A stretch of 64,000 nucleotides of DNA, taken from NCBI GenBank assembly GCA_036936605.1, contig JAUPFV010000004.1, forward strand, positions 138,021,473 through 138,085,472. Reading direction: 5' to 3'. Below are positions 20,961-36,070 of this stretch, piece after piece. The notes under the pieces are model-generated. The model had not been told where the DNA came from and made no database searches. It worked only from the letters and a program-made list of their open reading frames with translations. A program made the position numbers and the translations under genes. The DNA comes from Limnanthes douglasii subsp. nivea. Its lineage: Eukaryota > Streptophyta > Magnoliopsida > Brassicales > Limnanthaceae. Each line of letters begins with the position of its first letter. The stretch's first letter is position 1.

Positions 20961-22052
20961 TCTAAAATTTTAGAACTTAGTATATGTTTTGGCTATTACT
21001 TTCAGTTATAATTTCATTTTTTTATGAAACCCACATTTTAAGATGCAATATTTCCTTCTTCGGTGACGCGAGAAGGTTTTAATGTTGCATACATCATTAA
21101 TAAAACATTATGCCAATTCATCATAAGTCTTGGATGATTTGAAATCATAAAACCTTAAGGCATCCTTAAGACCCCTCAAGCAAAAAAGTCCAAGTGCATG
21201 AAAATTTCAAAACTAATTTGGAGTACTCTATGAAGTTTATGTACCCTTAAAACGTTCAAAATATTTCATCAACACATCTGGGGTGATGAACCATAAAACA
21301 CACACAAATATATGGTTAATTCTGAAAAGTATCCTAGATATAAAAAGATTAATATGTTCCTCACAAAATTTTATACCTTCAAAATTTATCACTCTAATTA
21401 TAATAAAAGAGTCTAGGTAATTTATTGTTTAATTCTAAGAATTAAACAAAAAATCCTAAAAATCAAGTAAACATATTTCGCTAGTCTAAAACAAAAATAT
21501 CAAACATAAATTAATAAACAAACAAGCAAATATTGATACTTGTAATATTGTCAACCAAAAATAAAAGATGAGAAGTAAAAATTCCTTCAAAATATTCTCT
21601 ACTCATTGAGGACTTTGGTTCAAAGTAATAGTCTCACGACATAAAAAATATATTAAATACAAAAAAACATTTACTGAGGAACATCGAGATTTCAATAAAG
21701 GCAATACCATTACAACATACAACATCAGCATTGTGTGAATGGACAACATGTTTTGGTTTTCATGGATAGAATGAGGATCAATAGGTTCTACAATAATAAT
21801 TGAAAGGTATTTTTTATTTGAAGAAGAAGCACAATCAATATTTTTATTCTCAACTTCAACCATAAAGTAAGAAACTTTAAATCTATCACTTCCAATGGTT
21901 GAAGGATATATACTTTTACCACTAGAAATTATCTACTCAATATGTGGTGATGTTTTACCATGAGAAATGTACACATAATTTAGAGTCCAAAACTGTAAAG
22001 TTATATGGAAGGCAAACATCAACCTTACTTTAGTTTTGGTTTGGATTAAATG
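20961..22052. other. 3' non-coding region of the old gypsy element, no gene
   Basis: AT-rich and present in both copies of the duplicated block (copy B 36041-37647, there with a solo LTR inserted). Minus-strand ORFs at 21603-21863 and 37224-37457 are alike only because the block is duplicated. No family motif is visible. Confidence 0.4.
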
Positions 22053-22335
22053 TGGTGTAGAAAGATAAATAGTAAAGTTTATTTTTAGGGAGAGAAATAA
22101 AAAACATAAGAAGATAGTTTGTTGGTAAAAAATCTCATGCCCATTAAGTTCAGCATTGGCCTTTATATATAGGCGTCAAGACTTAGGTGCAATTGATTAG
22201 TTACACAAAAACTTTTAATTACATGCTAGTTCTTTATCTATATAGAAGCCTCTAAATCTATCACATTACTATACAACTTGTCATATAAGAGTTTATTTAT
22301 TACATTATGGTCCTCAATATTTTATATCCTTATCA
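22053..22335 (-). repeat. Element 2A, 3' LTR
   Basis: 283 bp, TGGTGTAG to CCTTATCA on the plus strand, same length and ends as 37648-37930 and laid out like the element 1 LTR. A minus-strand TATATAAAGG box is at about 22160-22169. A short, weakened purine tract follows (TTTTCCCCGTAG on the plus strand). The matching 5' LTR is missing because the element is cut off at 29461. Confidence 0.8.
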
Positions 22336-22641
22336 TTTTCCCCGTAGTTCTTATGAAAGTCAATGAATGAGAACTAGTTTGTCATCGGAAACTTCATCAG
22401 TAGAAAAATATCTTTTGCCAAAATCCAATATGTTTTGAGTTAGTTGATCACGTTTTCTTGAAATATGAAATATGAATATTTCATTAGTGCTTCAAATTTT
22501 TCCATATTGAAATATGAACTTATTTTCTCTCATCGAACATAAATTTTTGAAGTGAAAAATCGAAAGTGACAGGTGTGCCAATAGGTCTGCCCTTAGGCCT
22601 GTCATATGGCAGATGTCAAGCTTTCTCTCTCTTCTCCCCTC

Positions 22642-22805
22642 TATGAATATTTCTATGAGCCACTGTTTGTTTTACAAACGCATTTTTAGATAGAGAAAGT
22701 CTATTCAAACAAGAAATTTTCTTTACTACCTTCATCTGAATCTTCAAATTCTAAGCTACCACCACGATAAAACTCAAATTCATCACTCATCATTCAACTC
22801 AATAT
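22642..22805 (+). promoter_or_regulatory. Promoter and leader of the element 2A antisense gene
   Basis: A TATGAATAT box (decayed TATAAATAT; copy B still has TATAAATA) starts at 22642, 164 bp before the ATG at 22806. The leader continues with GTTTGTTTTACAAACGC, an inverted repeat also present in copy B. Confidence 0.45.
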
Positions 22806-24420
22806 ATGAGAAAGTATTCAAGAACCAAAAAACCCAGAACACTAATCTCCCTAGAAATAAAGAAATCTTTTTTTGTTGCTTACGATTACTTCTGTATTAG
22901 TCAACGGGCTGAAGAATATAGAGTAGCTGGATTGATAAACAACACTCCTCATGTCACCATTGAAACAATACATTACAGTAATTTTGCTCTAAATCTAAAT
23001 TCTAATGTGTTTCCAAATTCATCAATCTCAGAAAAAACCCAATCACCAAAAAAACCCAATCACCAAATTCGCCTCGAACTTCACGATTACCACCTAAATC
23101 ACCATCTCGAATTTCTTCTACAACACCTACTCCTTAAATTCTTCGTAAAGTAACCCAAACCACATCTACTTCAAGGAGATCAGAAGAAACTCGATTTCCT
23201 CTTAGTTCAGAATCTCATTGACAACTGCGCAAAGAGACTTTTGAAGTCCAACTAAAAACTCACATTTCTGAAAGCCTTCCCAAAAAGAGAACCTTTATAA
23301 TTACGGGAGACGATGTTGGCAACACTTCACCCTATGTTACCTAAAACATTGCAACCGACCCTTCACCATCTTCTCCTCCCTTGAGGAAAGTTGTTGAGAT
23401 AGTTATGGAATCTCAACAAAATCCCTCAAATAAAGAGCGAAGGGAACCAGTCTCAACTTCTAACCCACATCAACTTATAGATGAAGTTTTCGAGGAAGAA
23501 ATTGATTATGAAGCTACTCATTCAAATGATGAGGATGATGCTTTGAAAGATGCTAAAGCTGATGTAAAGAATGCAACCTTAAAAGAAACTGACAATGAAA
23601 TTGTTAAGTGTGCTTCGAAAAAAAGATCACTGAGGATAAAGATAAAAGAAGAAAAGATCCTACTAAACTTCTCGAGGAGCTTGATGCTTCAATAGGTGTA
23701 AATTTGAATCAACTCCTTGCAAAATACATTGTGGCACTAAAACAATATGCCATGCATTACTCCAAGATTCATACCTACTGAAAAACTATCTGAAGAAGTC
23801 ACACTTGCTCTGCAACCGTTTACCAATATAGGAGCTGTAGCACAAAAGTTGTGCAAAGAAGTGGATTTTGCCCGAAGCCATTTGGATAAAACGGATAAGG
23901 ACATGGTTCAATATAAGAACGATGTTGCAGGATAGAAGAAGATGAGGGAGATCTTTGGTAGAACTGTAAAAGCCAATTCTATGGATACCAGGCTACTAGA
24001 TCAAAATTCCTCAGAGGCATCATTCATCTAAAAAATCACCTCGGATATGTACACCAAAATGAGATAAAGCAGCTCAACACTTCTCACAAATATGAAATAA
24101 AAGAGCTCAAGCCCAAACATGCACAAGAATTATCCGAGTATAAATGAAGATACTCCACCATTTAAGAATCTCCAAAGAAGAATGAAGAAAAGAAAAGTTG
24201 ACGCGTGACATGGATGCTCTTAAAGCACACTTCGAGGAGGAGAAAAAGATCGATGTGGACGCTGCTGAGAACGAATATGGAAAGGACATGGTGGCTGCCA
24301 TTAAAAATGCCAAAGAACAGAAAAGTATTAATCCCTTTCATGAAATTCATGCCACATTTCCAAAGGCTAACCTTTTAAGCTTCTGGCAATTGATTCCCAT
24401 TGAGAATCGACCAAGTTACA
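22806..24420 (+). pseudogene. Element 2A antisense gene remnant
   Basis: The start MRKYSRTKKPRT and the motif AYDYFCISQRAEEYRVAGLI match the element 1 antisense protein. After a disordered region the homology goes from LAKYIVALKQYA (start of the globular domain) straight to EEVTLALQPFTNIGAVAQKL (start of the coiled coil). The globular domain and linker have therefore been deleted. The coiled coil and a conserved end (FHEIHATFPKANLLSFWQLIP) follow at 24198-24420. Several stops and shifts. Copy B shares the same internal deletion. Confidence 0.75.
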
Positions 24421-24489
24421 GTCACCCCGAAATACAACACATGTCATTCCTAAACTTAAATTTTTCATATAAAAACACATTCCATATAA

Positions 24490-24680
24490 CACATGTAAAC
24501 ACTTTGAATAATATAATGCGATTAGAGAATGTAGCACTTCGAATAATATAGTGCATTTAGATAACATATCATTTCGAATATTATAGTGTGTCTAGAGAAC
24601 ATAGCACTTCGAATATTATAGTGCGTTTAGAAAATGTAGCGGTCAAATATTATACTGCGTTTAGATAGCATAAAACTTGG
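24490..24680. repeat. Tandem repeat downstream of the element 2A antisense gene
   Basis: About five degenerate copies of a unit near 36-39 bp containing CACTTCGAATATTATAGTGC. They lie between the antisense gene end and the integrase end, the same place as the 34-bp repeats of element 1, but the sequence is different. Copy B has them at about 40030-40250. Confidence 0.75.
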
Positions 24681-24860
24681 AATATGATTCTTTCTTCGAA
24701 AAGTGTTTATAATGAACGTTTAAAACTTCGAAAATATTACTCTTGGTCAACAACTTCAAAGATGACCAGTCTTTGACTAGTTACTAAAATAATTCAAATA
24801 CTTATACTTAAACAACCATTGGCCGAAAAAAACTTTTATTAATAGCTTTGAATATTTAAA

Positions 24861-24902
24861 TGACACGTCCTCCATGGGACAACTGGGTAGGAAAGAGTGT
24901 GT
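24861..24902 (-). other. Conserved non-coding block after pol, element 2A
   Basis: On the minus strand: ACACTCTTTCCTACCCAG, then a GTCCCATGGAGG segment, then ACGTGTCA. It is the shortened counterpart of 14241-14292. Confidence 0.6.
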
Positions 24903-24904
24903 CA

Positions 24905-26120
24905 ATTTTCAAAATACAAAATTATTCTAAGTATAATTTCAAATGTTGTATATTCCATGGATGTTGAAGCATCCTCCCCTGCTCTTCACGAAGGTGATAA
25001 GAACCCGGTTTTATTATTTCCACGACCATATAGGGACCTTTCCAATTTAGGGTTATCTATTAGAGGTGCTTATCCTTTGTATGAAGGAATAATTTTCTTA
25101 AAAATTTATCACCAACTTTGAAATCCCTGTTTATTACCTTCGAATTATACCTACTCATCATCAAAGTTTGATAATGAATTGTATTCAAGTGTGCTCTGAC
25201 TCTTTTTTCCTCGATTAAGTCCAAAGTTGCTTATCTTGCCTCATCATTCAGGTCCTATAAATATTGAAGTACTCTATAAGAAAGTAATTCAAATTCTGCA
25301 GGACTAATAGCATACATTCCATACACCAAAGAAAAAGAAAGTTATCTAGAGTGGCCTCTTTAGGAGTTATTCGATAAGTCCATAACACCTCTTGCAAATA
25401 GTTATGTCATTTTACTGAAGCGCATATCAAATTATATTCAAGCCTTCTAAAATAGATCTATTTGTCACCTTCCACTGACCATTTGCTTGGGGATGGAAAG
25501 GTGTAGAAAAACACTGTGTAATCCTCATCGAAGCACAAAAGGAAGCCATTTCTCTGTTGTTAAATTAAGGACCATTATCTGTGATAATTTTTTGAGGAAC
25601 CCCAAATTGGAAACAAATATTATTCAAAATAAACTTAATGATATCCTTGGCCTTTGGTCCATACAACAGTTCAGCCTTTGCTCATTTCAAAAAAAAGTCG
25701 GCTGTTACAATAGTCATTTGACGTCCTCCATAAGCCATAGGCAATGGTCGTACCAAATATATTCTTCATCTGTCAAAATGGATAGCCTCGGTAATGGACA
25801 TTAGTGGAACTGTAGGTTTATGAATAAAATTTTCAAATTGTTGGCAAGTATTGCAGTCTCGAACCAGACTTTTAGCATCGTTCATAATTGAAGGCCAATA
25901 ATAACCTGCCAACAAAACTCGGCATGTCAATGATGTAAACCCACAATGTGCTGAACCGTCAGCATGTAACTCTGATCAAATCTTCAGAGACTCTTGTTTA
26001 TTTAAACAACATAAAAATGGCATATTCAAATATTTCTTATATAACACCTCATCCAATACAACATTCCATGATCTTTATACTTCAATCTTTAGCCAATTGC
26101 ACATCTTAAGGCAATGTTCC
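24905..26120 (-). pseudogene. Element 2A integrase remnant
   Basis: Read on the minus strand, it holds the zinc-binding region (about 25860-26000), the catalytic core (about 25440-25800, with a GPLP-type and a HPQANGQ-type segment) and the C-terminal domain (about 24905-25250). The order and sequence follow element 1 closely, with stops and small indels spread throughout. Confidence 0.75.
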
Positions 26121-26199
26121 TCTTAACAAGAAATTCATGATATCAGTCACTTCAAATTACATCTGGTGTGAGAAAAACTTCTTCTGCATATTTACATTA

Positions 26200-28020
26200 C
26201 TCTAACCGTGTTAAAATTGAAGGACTCTCTTGTAACAAAATCGAAGGATACGATTATGTATAAGAAATGGTTACCAAATAATCAGCAATTGTATTGTCTC
26301 CTCGACTACTATGTTCTACAATAACATAATAAAACAAAAGAGTCAAATTTCGAAGCTCACGTAGATACAAAATTAAGTGATCTTTTTTAGCTTCAGAAAC
26401 ACTGGCTTTCTGATTTTTTACTGATTGGGAATTTGTCTCACAACAAACTGAAGTTTCCCCACAAATGCTTGCCAGCCTTAAACCAACCAATGGAGCTTCA
26501 TATTCAGTTTATTATTTGATAAATGAAAACAAAATTTAATGGCTTGAAACATTGACTCCCTAGATGGAGCAACCATATGGACTCCTGCACTGGATCCCAG
26601 AATACTAGTTACTCCATCTGTCCGAATTACCCACATCGAACTTCTTGGAAAGATTCTCTATCTCCTCATATGATATACTTGAATGAAATTCAACAAGGAA
26701 ATTGACTAAGGCTTGAGGCTTAATCGTGTTGTTTGAGAAGCAAAAATGATACCAAAATCTCCCAACTCCACTTACTATTTGGTCATCCTACCAGAAATGT
26801 TAGGGTGTTGTAAAACATTTTTCAGTGGGAATGAAGTTCGAACCACAACATTGTGAGCTTGAAAATAGGAACGCACCTTCCTAGCAGCCATCACTAAAGA
26901 TAGTGCCAATTTTTCAACCTTCAAATATCGTTTTCTACTGCCAACAAACTCTTACTAACGTAATAGAATGGTTTTGAAATTCTTGAATCTTCATTTATCA
27001 ACACAGCACTCACAACGGAATCTGACACTGCAATGTATAAAAAGAGTTCCTCTTTAATTCAACGCTTAGACAATATCTCTAGTGATGACAAAAGTTCCTT
27101 AATGCTTGAAAATGCTATTTCATATTCCGATGTCCACTTGAACTCCTTTGGCCTTCATAATACTTGGAAAAAAGGAAAGTATTTGTAAACAAATCTTGAA
27201 ATAAATCTATTAAGAGCAGCCCACTTTCCTGTCAAGATTTGTACTTTCTTAATAGTTCGAGATGATGTCATTAATAACAAAGCCGTTATTTGCTCTGGAT
27301 TAGCTTCTATCACATGTTCACAAATAACATACCCCAAAAAGTTTCCTGATCGAAATCCAAAAGTGCACTTCTCAGGATTTTACTTCAATCTAATATCTCT
27401 TAAATTAAAAAATGTCTCCTCTAAATCCTCCAAATGCGCATCATCTTCTAAACTTTTGACCAACATGCCATCAATATACACCTCCATATTTCTTATAATC
27501 TGAGAAGCTAAAACTTTATTCATTAACCTCTGATACATTGCTCCAACATTCTTTAACCTAAAATTTATGACCCTATAACAATTAGCTGATCTATTCGAGG
27601 AACAAGAAATGGATCTCTAGGACAAACCCGATTCAAATCTGTGAAGTCAACACACATCTTTCATTTCTTATTCTTCTTCTTAACCACCACTAGGTTTGTT
27701 GTCAATAAGAGATGTTGTGACTCCCTTATATGTCTGACCCTTGATAGATTATCCATCTCAGTCACAATAGCCTCTGATTTTTCAAAAGAAAAGCACTTGT
27801 TTTTTGGATAATAGGGTTTGATTTTTGGATTTATTGTTAAGCTGTGACATATCACCTCAATTGGGACCCCTGCCACATCTTTTATTTTCCAAGCGAAAAG
27901 ATCCAAATTATGAAACAAAAAATTTAACAACTGATGACGCAAAGTTGGGGTCAATAATGTTCCTATTCGAAGTATTTTCCCATCATGGGAAGTATACTCT
28001 TCTATGCTTTCACTTACCAT
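26200..28020 (-). pseudogene. Element 2A RT, RNase H and second RNase H remnant
   Basis: 27661-28020 is the RT start (NLDLFAWKIKDVAGVPIEV, KSEAIVTEMDNL, VVVKKKNKK). 27440-27660 carries motifs up to the active site region, 27155-27337 the thumb (MGYVICEHVIEANPEQ, KVQILTGKWAALNRF). 26690-27150 is RNase H. 26254-26680 is the second RNase H (GLRLASICGE, VSEAKKDHLILYLRELR, a GDNTIADYL end). A segment of RT between motifs A and B is deleted near 27590. Inactive. Confidence 0.8.
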
Positions 28021-28165
28021 TAAAGAACCCCGGGTGTCCCCCGGATCATAAACCTCTTCTTTTACGAGGTCAACCCCATTGATTGTTATTTAACCACTCA
28101 ATTTTCACTGCATGAACCTCGAATTCGAAGAGTTATTGTATTTCTCTAGCTACGTTTTGACCATT

Positions 28166-28680
28166 TCAGAAAACCCTAACGCGATCTCCAATGACATATT
28201 TTAAACATTGATGGATTGTGGATACAGCTGCAAACATCCTCAAAATCCAAGATCTCTTAAAGATAGAATTATAACTGGTCGGACAATCCACCACCATGAA
28301 TAAAACTTGAACATTCTTTTCAAAATTCTCATTTCCCAAATATACTTCATCCTCGAATTCTCCAATGAACTGGTTTGTCACGCCTGTAAACCCAATTATA
28401 GTACGGTTTGATTGACAAATTTGAAGAGGATTATGCATCCTATAGTACGCCTGTATAACATTTGCAGAGCTTCTTGTATCTATCAGCATGCGTCAAATTT
28501 TGATACTAGTTACCTCTGCTCCAATAACTACTGCATCTTCGTGAGGACCTGCAATGCCTCGCAAATTATCCTCATTGAAAATATTATATATAACATATTT
28601 TTTACCAAAAAAATGAGTAGACATCTCCTATATCTCCTCCAAAAATTTCCAAAACACAAAGTATTCACATAAACTTCGAA
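28166..28680 (-). pseudogene. Element 2A protease remnant
   Basis: LIDTRSSANV is the retropepsin motif with the essential Gly of D-T-G changed to Arg. IIGFTGVTNQFIGEFEDEV and a FMVVDCPTSYN segment follow, as in element 1. Upstream (28500-28680) the conserved linker is still recognisable. Confidence 0.8.
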
Positions 28681-28689
28681 CTCGCCCTT

Positions 28690-30430
<1,741 letters not shown>

Positions 30431-30975
30431 AACTATATGATCTTTCTCTGACGCATCACACTTAACGATTTCCTATGTAATTTTATGAATATTGTCGAAA
30501 ATAAAATAAATTAAGCGACATTTCTCATTGTGTCAATGTCCTCTATGTTATTTTATCAATAAGAATCCACACGCGGTTCCACTTGCTTTGTTAGAACAAT
30601 CACTAATACTATATATGCATCATGTGTCTCTGATCCCTGCCATCCACTTTTTATAGTTAAATTTGCTCTAGTTAGAAAAATGTGAGAAATGGAGATCCTC
30701 CTAGTATATAAAGTAGCTCATTTAACTTACTCCTCGCCTTCATCTAATTTTTCTCTTATCGTATTCTTTTTAAATGTTCTCACCTTCATCATCCACCTTA
30801 TTTGTTTTATTATTATTATAGACGACACTACGCTATCATCATTGCAATCATTTTTTTTAATCATAAATTAACTTGTTTTTATTAGCGTTTGTTTTCAAAT
30901 TAGTTATTCCTCCCAATGTTAGTTTTTCATTTGTCAGACGTAAAGGTTTAGTCATCATCTCAACACGTTTATGAC
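30431..30975. other. 3' flank of the beta-glucosidase fragment
   Basis: Contains AATAAAATAAAT at about 30500 (likely polyadenylation region) and AT-rich sequence after it. No further gene seen. Confidence 0.5.
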
Positions 30976-31329
30976 AACTCTTTAACATTGAATGCACAAC
31001 TATACATGGACATGGGATGCTTAATGTTATGATTATATTTTGCACATATTTTGATTCATGACATGTGAAAATATAATATCCCATTGGGTTGGTTTATGTG
31101 AACAACCGACTATGATATGAATGCTAACTAACTTTTGTATGGATGAAGGGGTATCTTGTCTATAAAAAAAATCAGACTCAATCAATGATTTCATGTGTGA
31201 AGTCTTACGATACTGTAAAAAGAATATTGCCCCCTCTGTGAGGTGAGGACACACGGATTTACATGAATCATTGACCTCGGTATGAATGGGTGGAACTTTA
31301 TCTACATCATTAATATAACCTCAACAATC

Positions 31330-33240
31330 CTTTTTTTGTATATTCAGACCTTTTGGGGTCCAATACGAGAGCCTACCATCGGTGATATAGGTACTTTATG
31401 TTGATGACTGATAATTATTCTAAGAAAGTAAGTGTTATAATTTTAAAGACTAAGGGTGACGCGTCTGAGGCTTTTATGAACTGGAAGACTTTGATAAAAA
31501 AATCAAACTGGAAAAGTGTTGAAGAAGCTTCAAACTAATAACGGCTTGGAATATGTGAACAAAGAGTTCATTAACTATTATAAAAAGCTCGGTATTACTA
31601 GAAACCGCACCGTAAGTGGGACTCCCCAACATAATAGGCTTTCTGAAAGAATGAAGGAAAACGTACTAGAATGGGTTGGATGTATGCTTCATATAGTTGG
31701 AATGGGTCAAAGGTTCTGAGAAGAAGTCGTGACAACATATGTATATAAAATCAATATGGGTCCATCTATAATATTTAAGTTTCGTTGTCCTAAAGAGGCA
31801 TGAATTGAAGAGAAACCTAAGTTTGAATAATTGAAAGTGTTTGGATGTGCTGTCTATGCAAATGTTAACCAAAATAAGCTTAGACCAATAGTACTAAAAC
31901 ATTTGTTCCTTGGTTATTTGAAAGTAGTAAAAGGTTATAGGTCGTGGTGCCTTGAACATGTACGTTAAAAGGATTTGATAAGCAGGAATGTGGTTTTCAA
32001 TCAAGACGATATTCAATTGTAAGAGATGGTGGAGAATTAGCTTAATAATATTGGGGAATAGATGTGAAGTTGATGATGGATCTGAGACATTCCATGATGT
32101 TATCAAGAGTGGTGATAAATATAAGTAGCTTACAAACATAAAATAAGAACTTAGATATCTCAAGAAGATGAACATCTGGATTCTTATGAAACAACTAAAT
32201 GGTCGGAAGCTACTTAAGAGTAAATGGATATGTAAAATAAAGTCATGTATTTATGGTTTCGAGTTACCCAGATATAAGGCTAAGCTTGTGGCTAAGAGAT
32301 TTACTTTAAATGAAAGTGTCAATATCAATGAGATTTTGAATAAAATATTTTATTCTTGTATGAAATCACTTAAATATATTTGTACCTGGTATAAAATTGT
32401 CTCTATTGGAATGAAAAAACACACATGCTGAGAGAGTCGTCTCGTTGTTGTATATGGATGACATACTAATATATACTGAATGTTCTCTATGTTTTAATTA
32501 AAAGTGGTAGAAACTCCCAATGGTTGTAATTCAAACTCAGTTCCACTCAAGCATGAAGCAAAGCATTAGATAAGAAGTATACATTAGACATACCGTATGT
32601 TAGTATTATTGGTAGTATTATATATGTTGTATTTTGCACGAGATGTGATCTATCCTATGTCGTAAGTATTTTGAGAATATTCATGTATAATCCGGAGAAG
32701 CCACATTAGTAGGCACTCAAGAGGCTCATGAGATACTCAAAAGGCTCGGCTGTTGTAGGGTTTTATTAAAATTAGAATGATACAGGTGATATAGTGTTGA
32801 GAGAGACTGTGATTATGCATGTTGCGTTGACACGAGGAAGTCTACTTTTGGTTATTTGTTTACTGTTCTTTGAACATTGGTAGGATGAAAGTTTTGTATA
32901 CATAAGTTCGTTGTGCTTTCGTATATGGAAGCTGAGTATATGGATGCTACAGACGACATGAAGGAAGCTATTTGGCGGGATTTACTATTAAGTGAATTCA
33001 CTTATGTAAAGAAAAATATGGTTTTATTCCGTGATAACACCAATGTTCTTTATTTGATGAAAAAACCAAAGTTCCATGAGTAAACTAAACATGCAGGGAT
33101 TAAGTTGCACTTCATCCGATAAATGGTGCAAAATAGTGCAAGTGAATGTGGATAGATTTATAGTGACGAAAATCCTTTTGATACTCTGACCAATATATTG
33201 CCAATTTTGAAGTTCATGACTTAGATGAGACTGGTCTAAG
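31330..33240 (+). pseudogene. Ty1/copia integrase-RT-RNase H remnant, copy B
   Basis: Same remnant as 5640-7690. Integrase: QTNNGLEYVNKEF, HNRLSERMKENVLEW. RT: RYKAKLVAKRFT at 32270-32310, and LLYMDD near 32445, closer to the family LLYVDD than in copy A. RNase H follows to about 33180, with MEAEYMDAT near 32930. Stops and shifts differ partly from copy A. Confidence 0.8.
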
Positions 33241-33269
33241 TCTGGGATGCATATGATTTGGTCTTAAAA

Positions 33270-33870
33270 AGACTAGAACATTGGATGTAACATATAATAA
33301 AGTTACTAAGCGTATTGTTCTAATTTTTAAGTCTCGTATTTAATTGGTTCTTCTATTTCAATCTTCCTATATTAATTGGGTATTTTATATTTATTAGGAT
33401 TTTCTATATACAAGGGTTCATATATTTAATGATTATAAGTTTATTATAAATGTTAATTAACGTAATTTAATCTGGAGTGTCTAATAAAACATTAGGGTTT
33501 TCTCTAAACTTATAAATAGAAGAATATATGGAATTACAAATGTGTGATATGACAACAACTATGACTACTCTTCGTGATCGACATATTTTGTGACTGAGAG
33601 AAATAACTCGAGGCTTTTGAGAGATAAATGAGGTGAGATAAAAACAATAGATTGAGAGCTTTATGAATCACGTCATCTTTTATAACAAAGAGTGATTGAG
33701 TTATTTGTGTTTGAGAGTCATCTCCAACTTAATTATTTATAAAATAGTGTACATTTCTTGTAGATGTATGATTTCTTCATAATCCAACCACGTCAAATTT
33801 ATCTTGTGTTTATAATTTTATTTCTATTTATTTTGTTTGTTTCTCATTCTCGAACAAGGTAAATTATTAT
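33270..33870 (+). repeat. Copia 3' LTR, copy B (approximate ends)
   Basis: Collinear with 7720-8300, including the TATAAATAG box at about 33521. Ends not fixed. Confidence 0.6.
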
Positions 33871-33879
33871 TCTGAAGGT

Positions 33880-36070
33880 TATTGCCTTGGACGAACATAG
33901 ATTTTTCCCAAAACTTATCCCAACAAAAATTTGAAGGGGGTAGTAGAAGAAGTGGATAGACACAACCTTATAGGCCATCTCAGGGAAGCATATTCCCATA
34001 TATGTACATCAAACACAATGTTAGTAAATAAGAAGAATGATAATGGTGGATATTTGTCGAAGGTGGATTCAACTGGACTACAACATGCGATGAAGCTTTC
34101 AATAATATCAAAATGTTCATAACCTCTCTAGAGGATATAACAACACAAAAGGCGAGTGAGTCTTTTTTTACAAAATTAACAGTTTAAGATTTTGTTGTTA
34201 GTGGACACTTAATTAAAAAATAACGAAACAAATTTAAAAGTTTATCATATAAGTAAATCCATATCGGTTTTCGAGAGTTGTTACCTACAAATAAAGAAAC
34301 TTACTTTATCCTTAGTAATTGTGGCAAAAAAATAGCGTCTTACTTTCAAGCTCTTACTATCATAGTTGGAACCTCATTCCTCCAAATACACATATTACAA
34401 AACCATGATGTGTCTGAAAGACTGGCTAGATGGTTAGTAGATCCAAGAGACTACAATATCAAATTTGAGCCAATATTTGAAATTAAATCCCAACCTCTAG
34501 CAGGTTTCCAAGTAAATTTATAGCCAAAAGGCATGTTTCTTCAACAAAACAATCAAAATTAACTTGGTAGGTCATAATACATGGAGGAATAAAAAGATTA
34601 GGCTTTTAAGCATGAATTCATCTAATGTCTCCAACATGATATATCATGAGCTAGCCATAATTTTGTTTCTCTAATCTAACAATGACGGATAGTACAAGGC
34701 TACAATAGCTGGTCTTAGGTTTAGCCAAATTTTGTGGAGTCAGAAGGATATAAATCTTCACAAATTAGAAACATGTGGTTAACCAAACCTTAGTTCAAGA
34801 AAAGGTTAAAAAGAAAGTCTAACCCAAAAAATGAAGAAGATATGAGAACACCCATAAGAAAATATATTGTAGAGAGAAAAATCCCAAAAAATAGTATCGT
34901 CGAAACAAAAGGTATAACAATAAAGTGAACGAGTTTGTATGGATTATTGATACCTTATGCATGCATAGACTTAATAAAAATCTGCTTCAAAGCCTCATAC
35001 ATGAAGAGGAAACTTTGAAGTAGAATAAATTCATGATAGAGAAGGAAGTTCCCGTTGTGGTTATAAAGAATTGCATAAAATAATTTTGTTGTACGGCTAT
35101 TATTGGCCCATGAGCTCAAAGGATAAAAATTGTGTCAAAATCTGCGATATTTTCCATCATTTTTCCAATAAAGTAAAAGTCCCAACCTCTATTTTAGAGA
35201 CCATCTCACAATTTGTTTCCTTTGACAAATTAGATTTTGAGATTATAGGTACCCTTCCAAATGCTTCAATAGGAAGAAAGTTCTTATTTATAGTAGTCAA
35301 ATATTTTTCAAAATTGTTGAAAGCACAACCATTCATAAAGATCAAAACAAAGAAGCCCTTATTATTTTTTAAAATTAACATATGTTGTAGAAATGAAAAT
35401 CTAATGGTCATTACAATAGTCAATGATACACAATTCCAAAATGATTTAATATTAATTTTTAATATAACAAGAGGCATACAAGAAATTATTCCTATTTTTA
35501 TCATCAGATATGTGTCCAAATAGATGTCACAAACAAAATAATAACATACTAGAATAATCATGAGGGAGTTGGCCTAATTTTTTGCATGAAATTCTATATA
35601 GAAACATCCTAAGAAATGCAACGATTGAGATATATTTTTTCCTAATATGTGGGATGGAAGCAGTAGTGCTACAAAACATGGCATCCCATCATACATAATA
35701 TCAACATATGAGAAATGAAGCAACTTTGAAGCAAGAATAGTAGAACTTGATGTTATTGAAGTGAAAATAAGGAAGGCTCACTTAAGATCATAACACTACA
35801 AAACTCTTGTGATAAATAGATAAAACTCAAGATCTTGCTTCAAAATATTTAAGGTTGAAGATAAATTCCACATGAGAGTGTTCCTCCGTACTAGAGATAA
35901 ATAACTTGGCAAGCTTAGTCTAAACTTTAAAGATCCATAGACAATAGAATCAAAAGTTGAAGTTGGGACATATAACAGTTGGATGAGGAAATAAACCAAT
36001 TTCAGCACATGTAGAACATACAACATCTAAAACTTTAGAACTTAGTATATGTTTTGGCTATTACTTTGAG
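33880..36070 (+). pseudogene. Old Tat-type gypsy pol remnant, copy B (uninterrupted)
   Basis: The counterpart of 8310-10108 plus 20510-20960 in one piece: RT scrap (33931-34122), RNase H (34200-34520, with YFQALTIIVGTSF and RLARWLVDPRDYN), second RNase H (34550-34830), integrase zinc/core (35071-35523, YYWPMSSKD, IGTLPNASIGRKF) and C-terminal part (35575-36040). Relative to copy A, about 530 bp are missing between the second RNase H and integrase (A 9150-9370 region). It shows the sequence that existed before element 1 inserted in copy A. Confidence 0.75.

Larger units (their letters stand above)
5302..25004. repeat. Duplicated block, copy A (interrupted by element 1)
   Basis: Without the element 1 insertion (10109-20504 plus one 5-bp target copy) this block is about 9.3 kb. 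It is collinear with 30976-40576: copia remnant, copia LTR, old gypsy remnant, element 2 LTR, antisense gene and tandem repeats all follow in the same order and orientation. The uninterrupted target is seen in copy B at about 35570. Homology starts at AACTCTTTAAC (5302 and 30976) and stops near 25004 and 40576. Confidence 0.85.

Noticed and set aside
21603..21863. Minus-strand ORF also found at 37224-37457
   Set aside because: The similarity follows from the block duplication; both have no motif and lie in non-coding sequence before an LTR.
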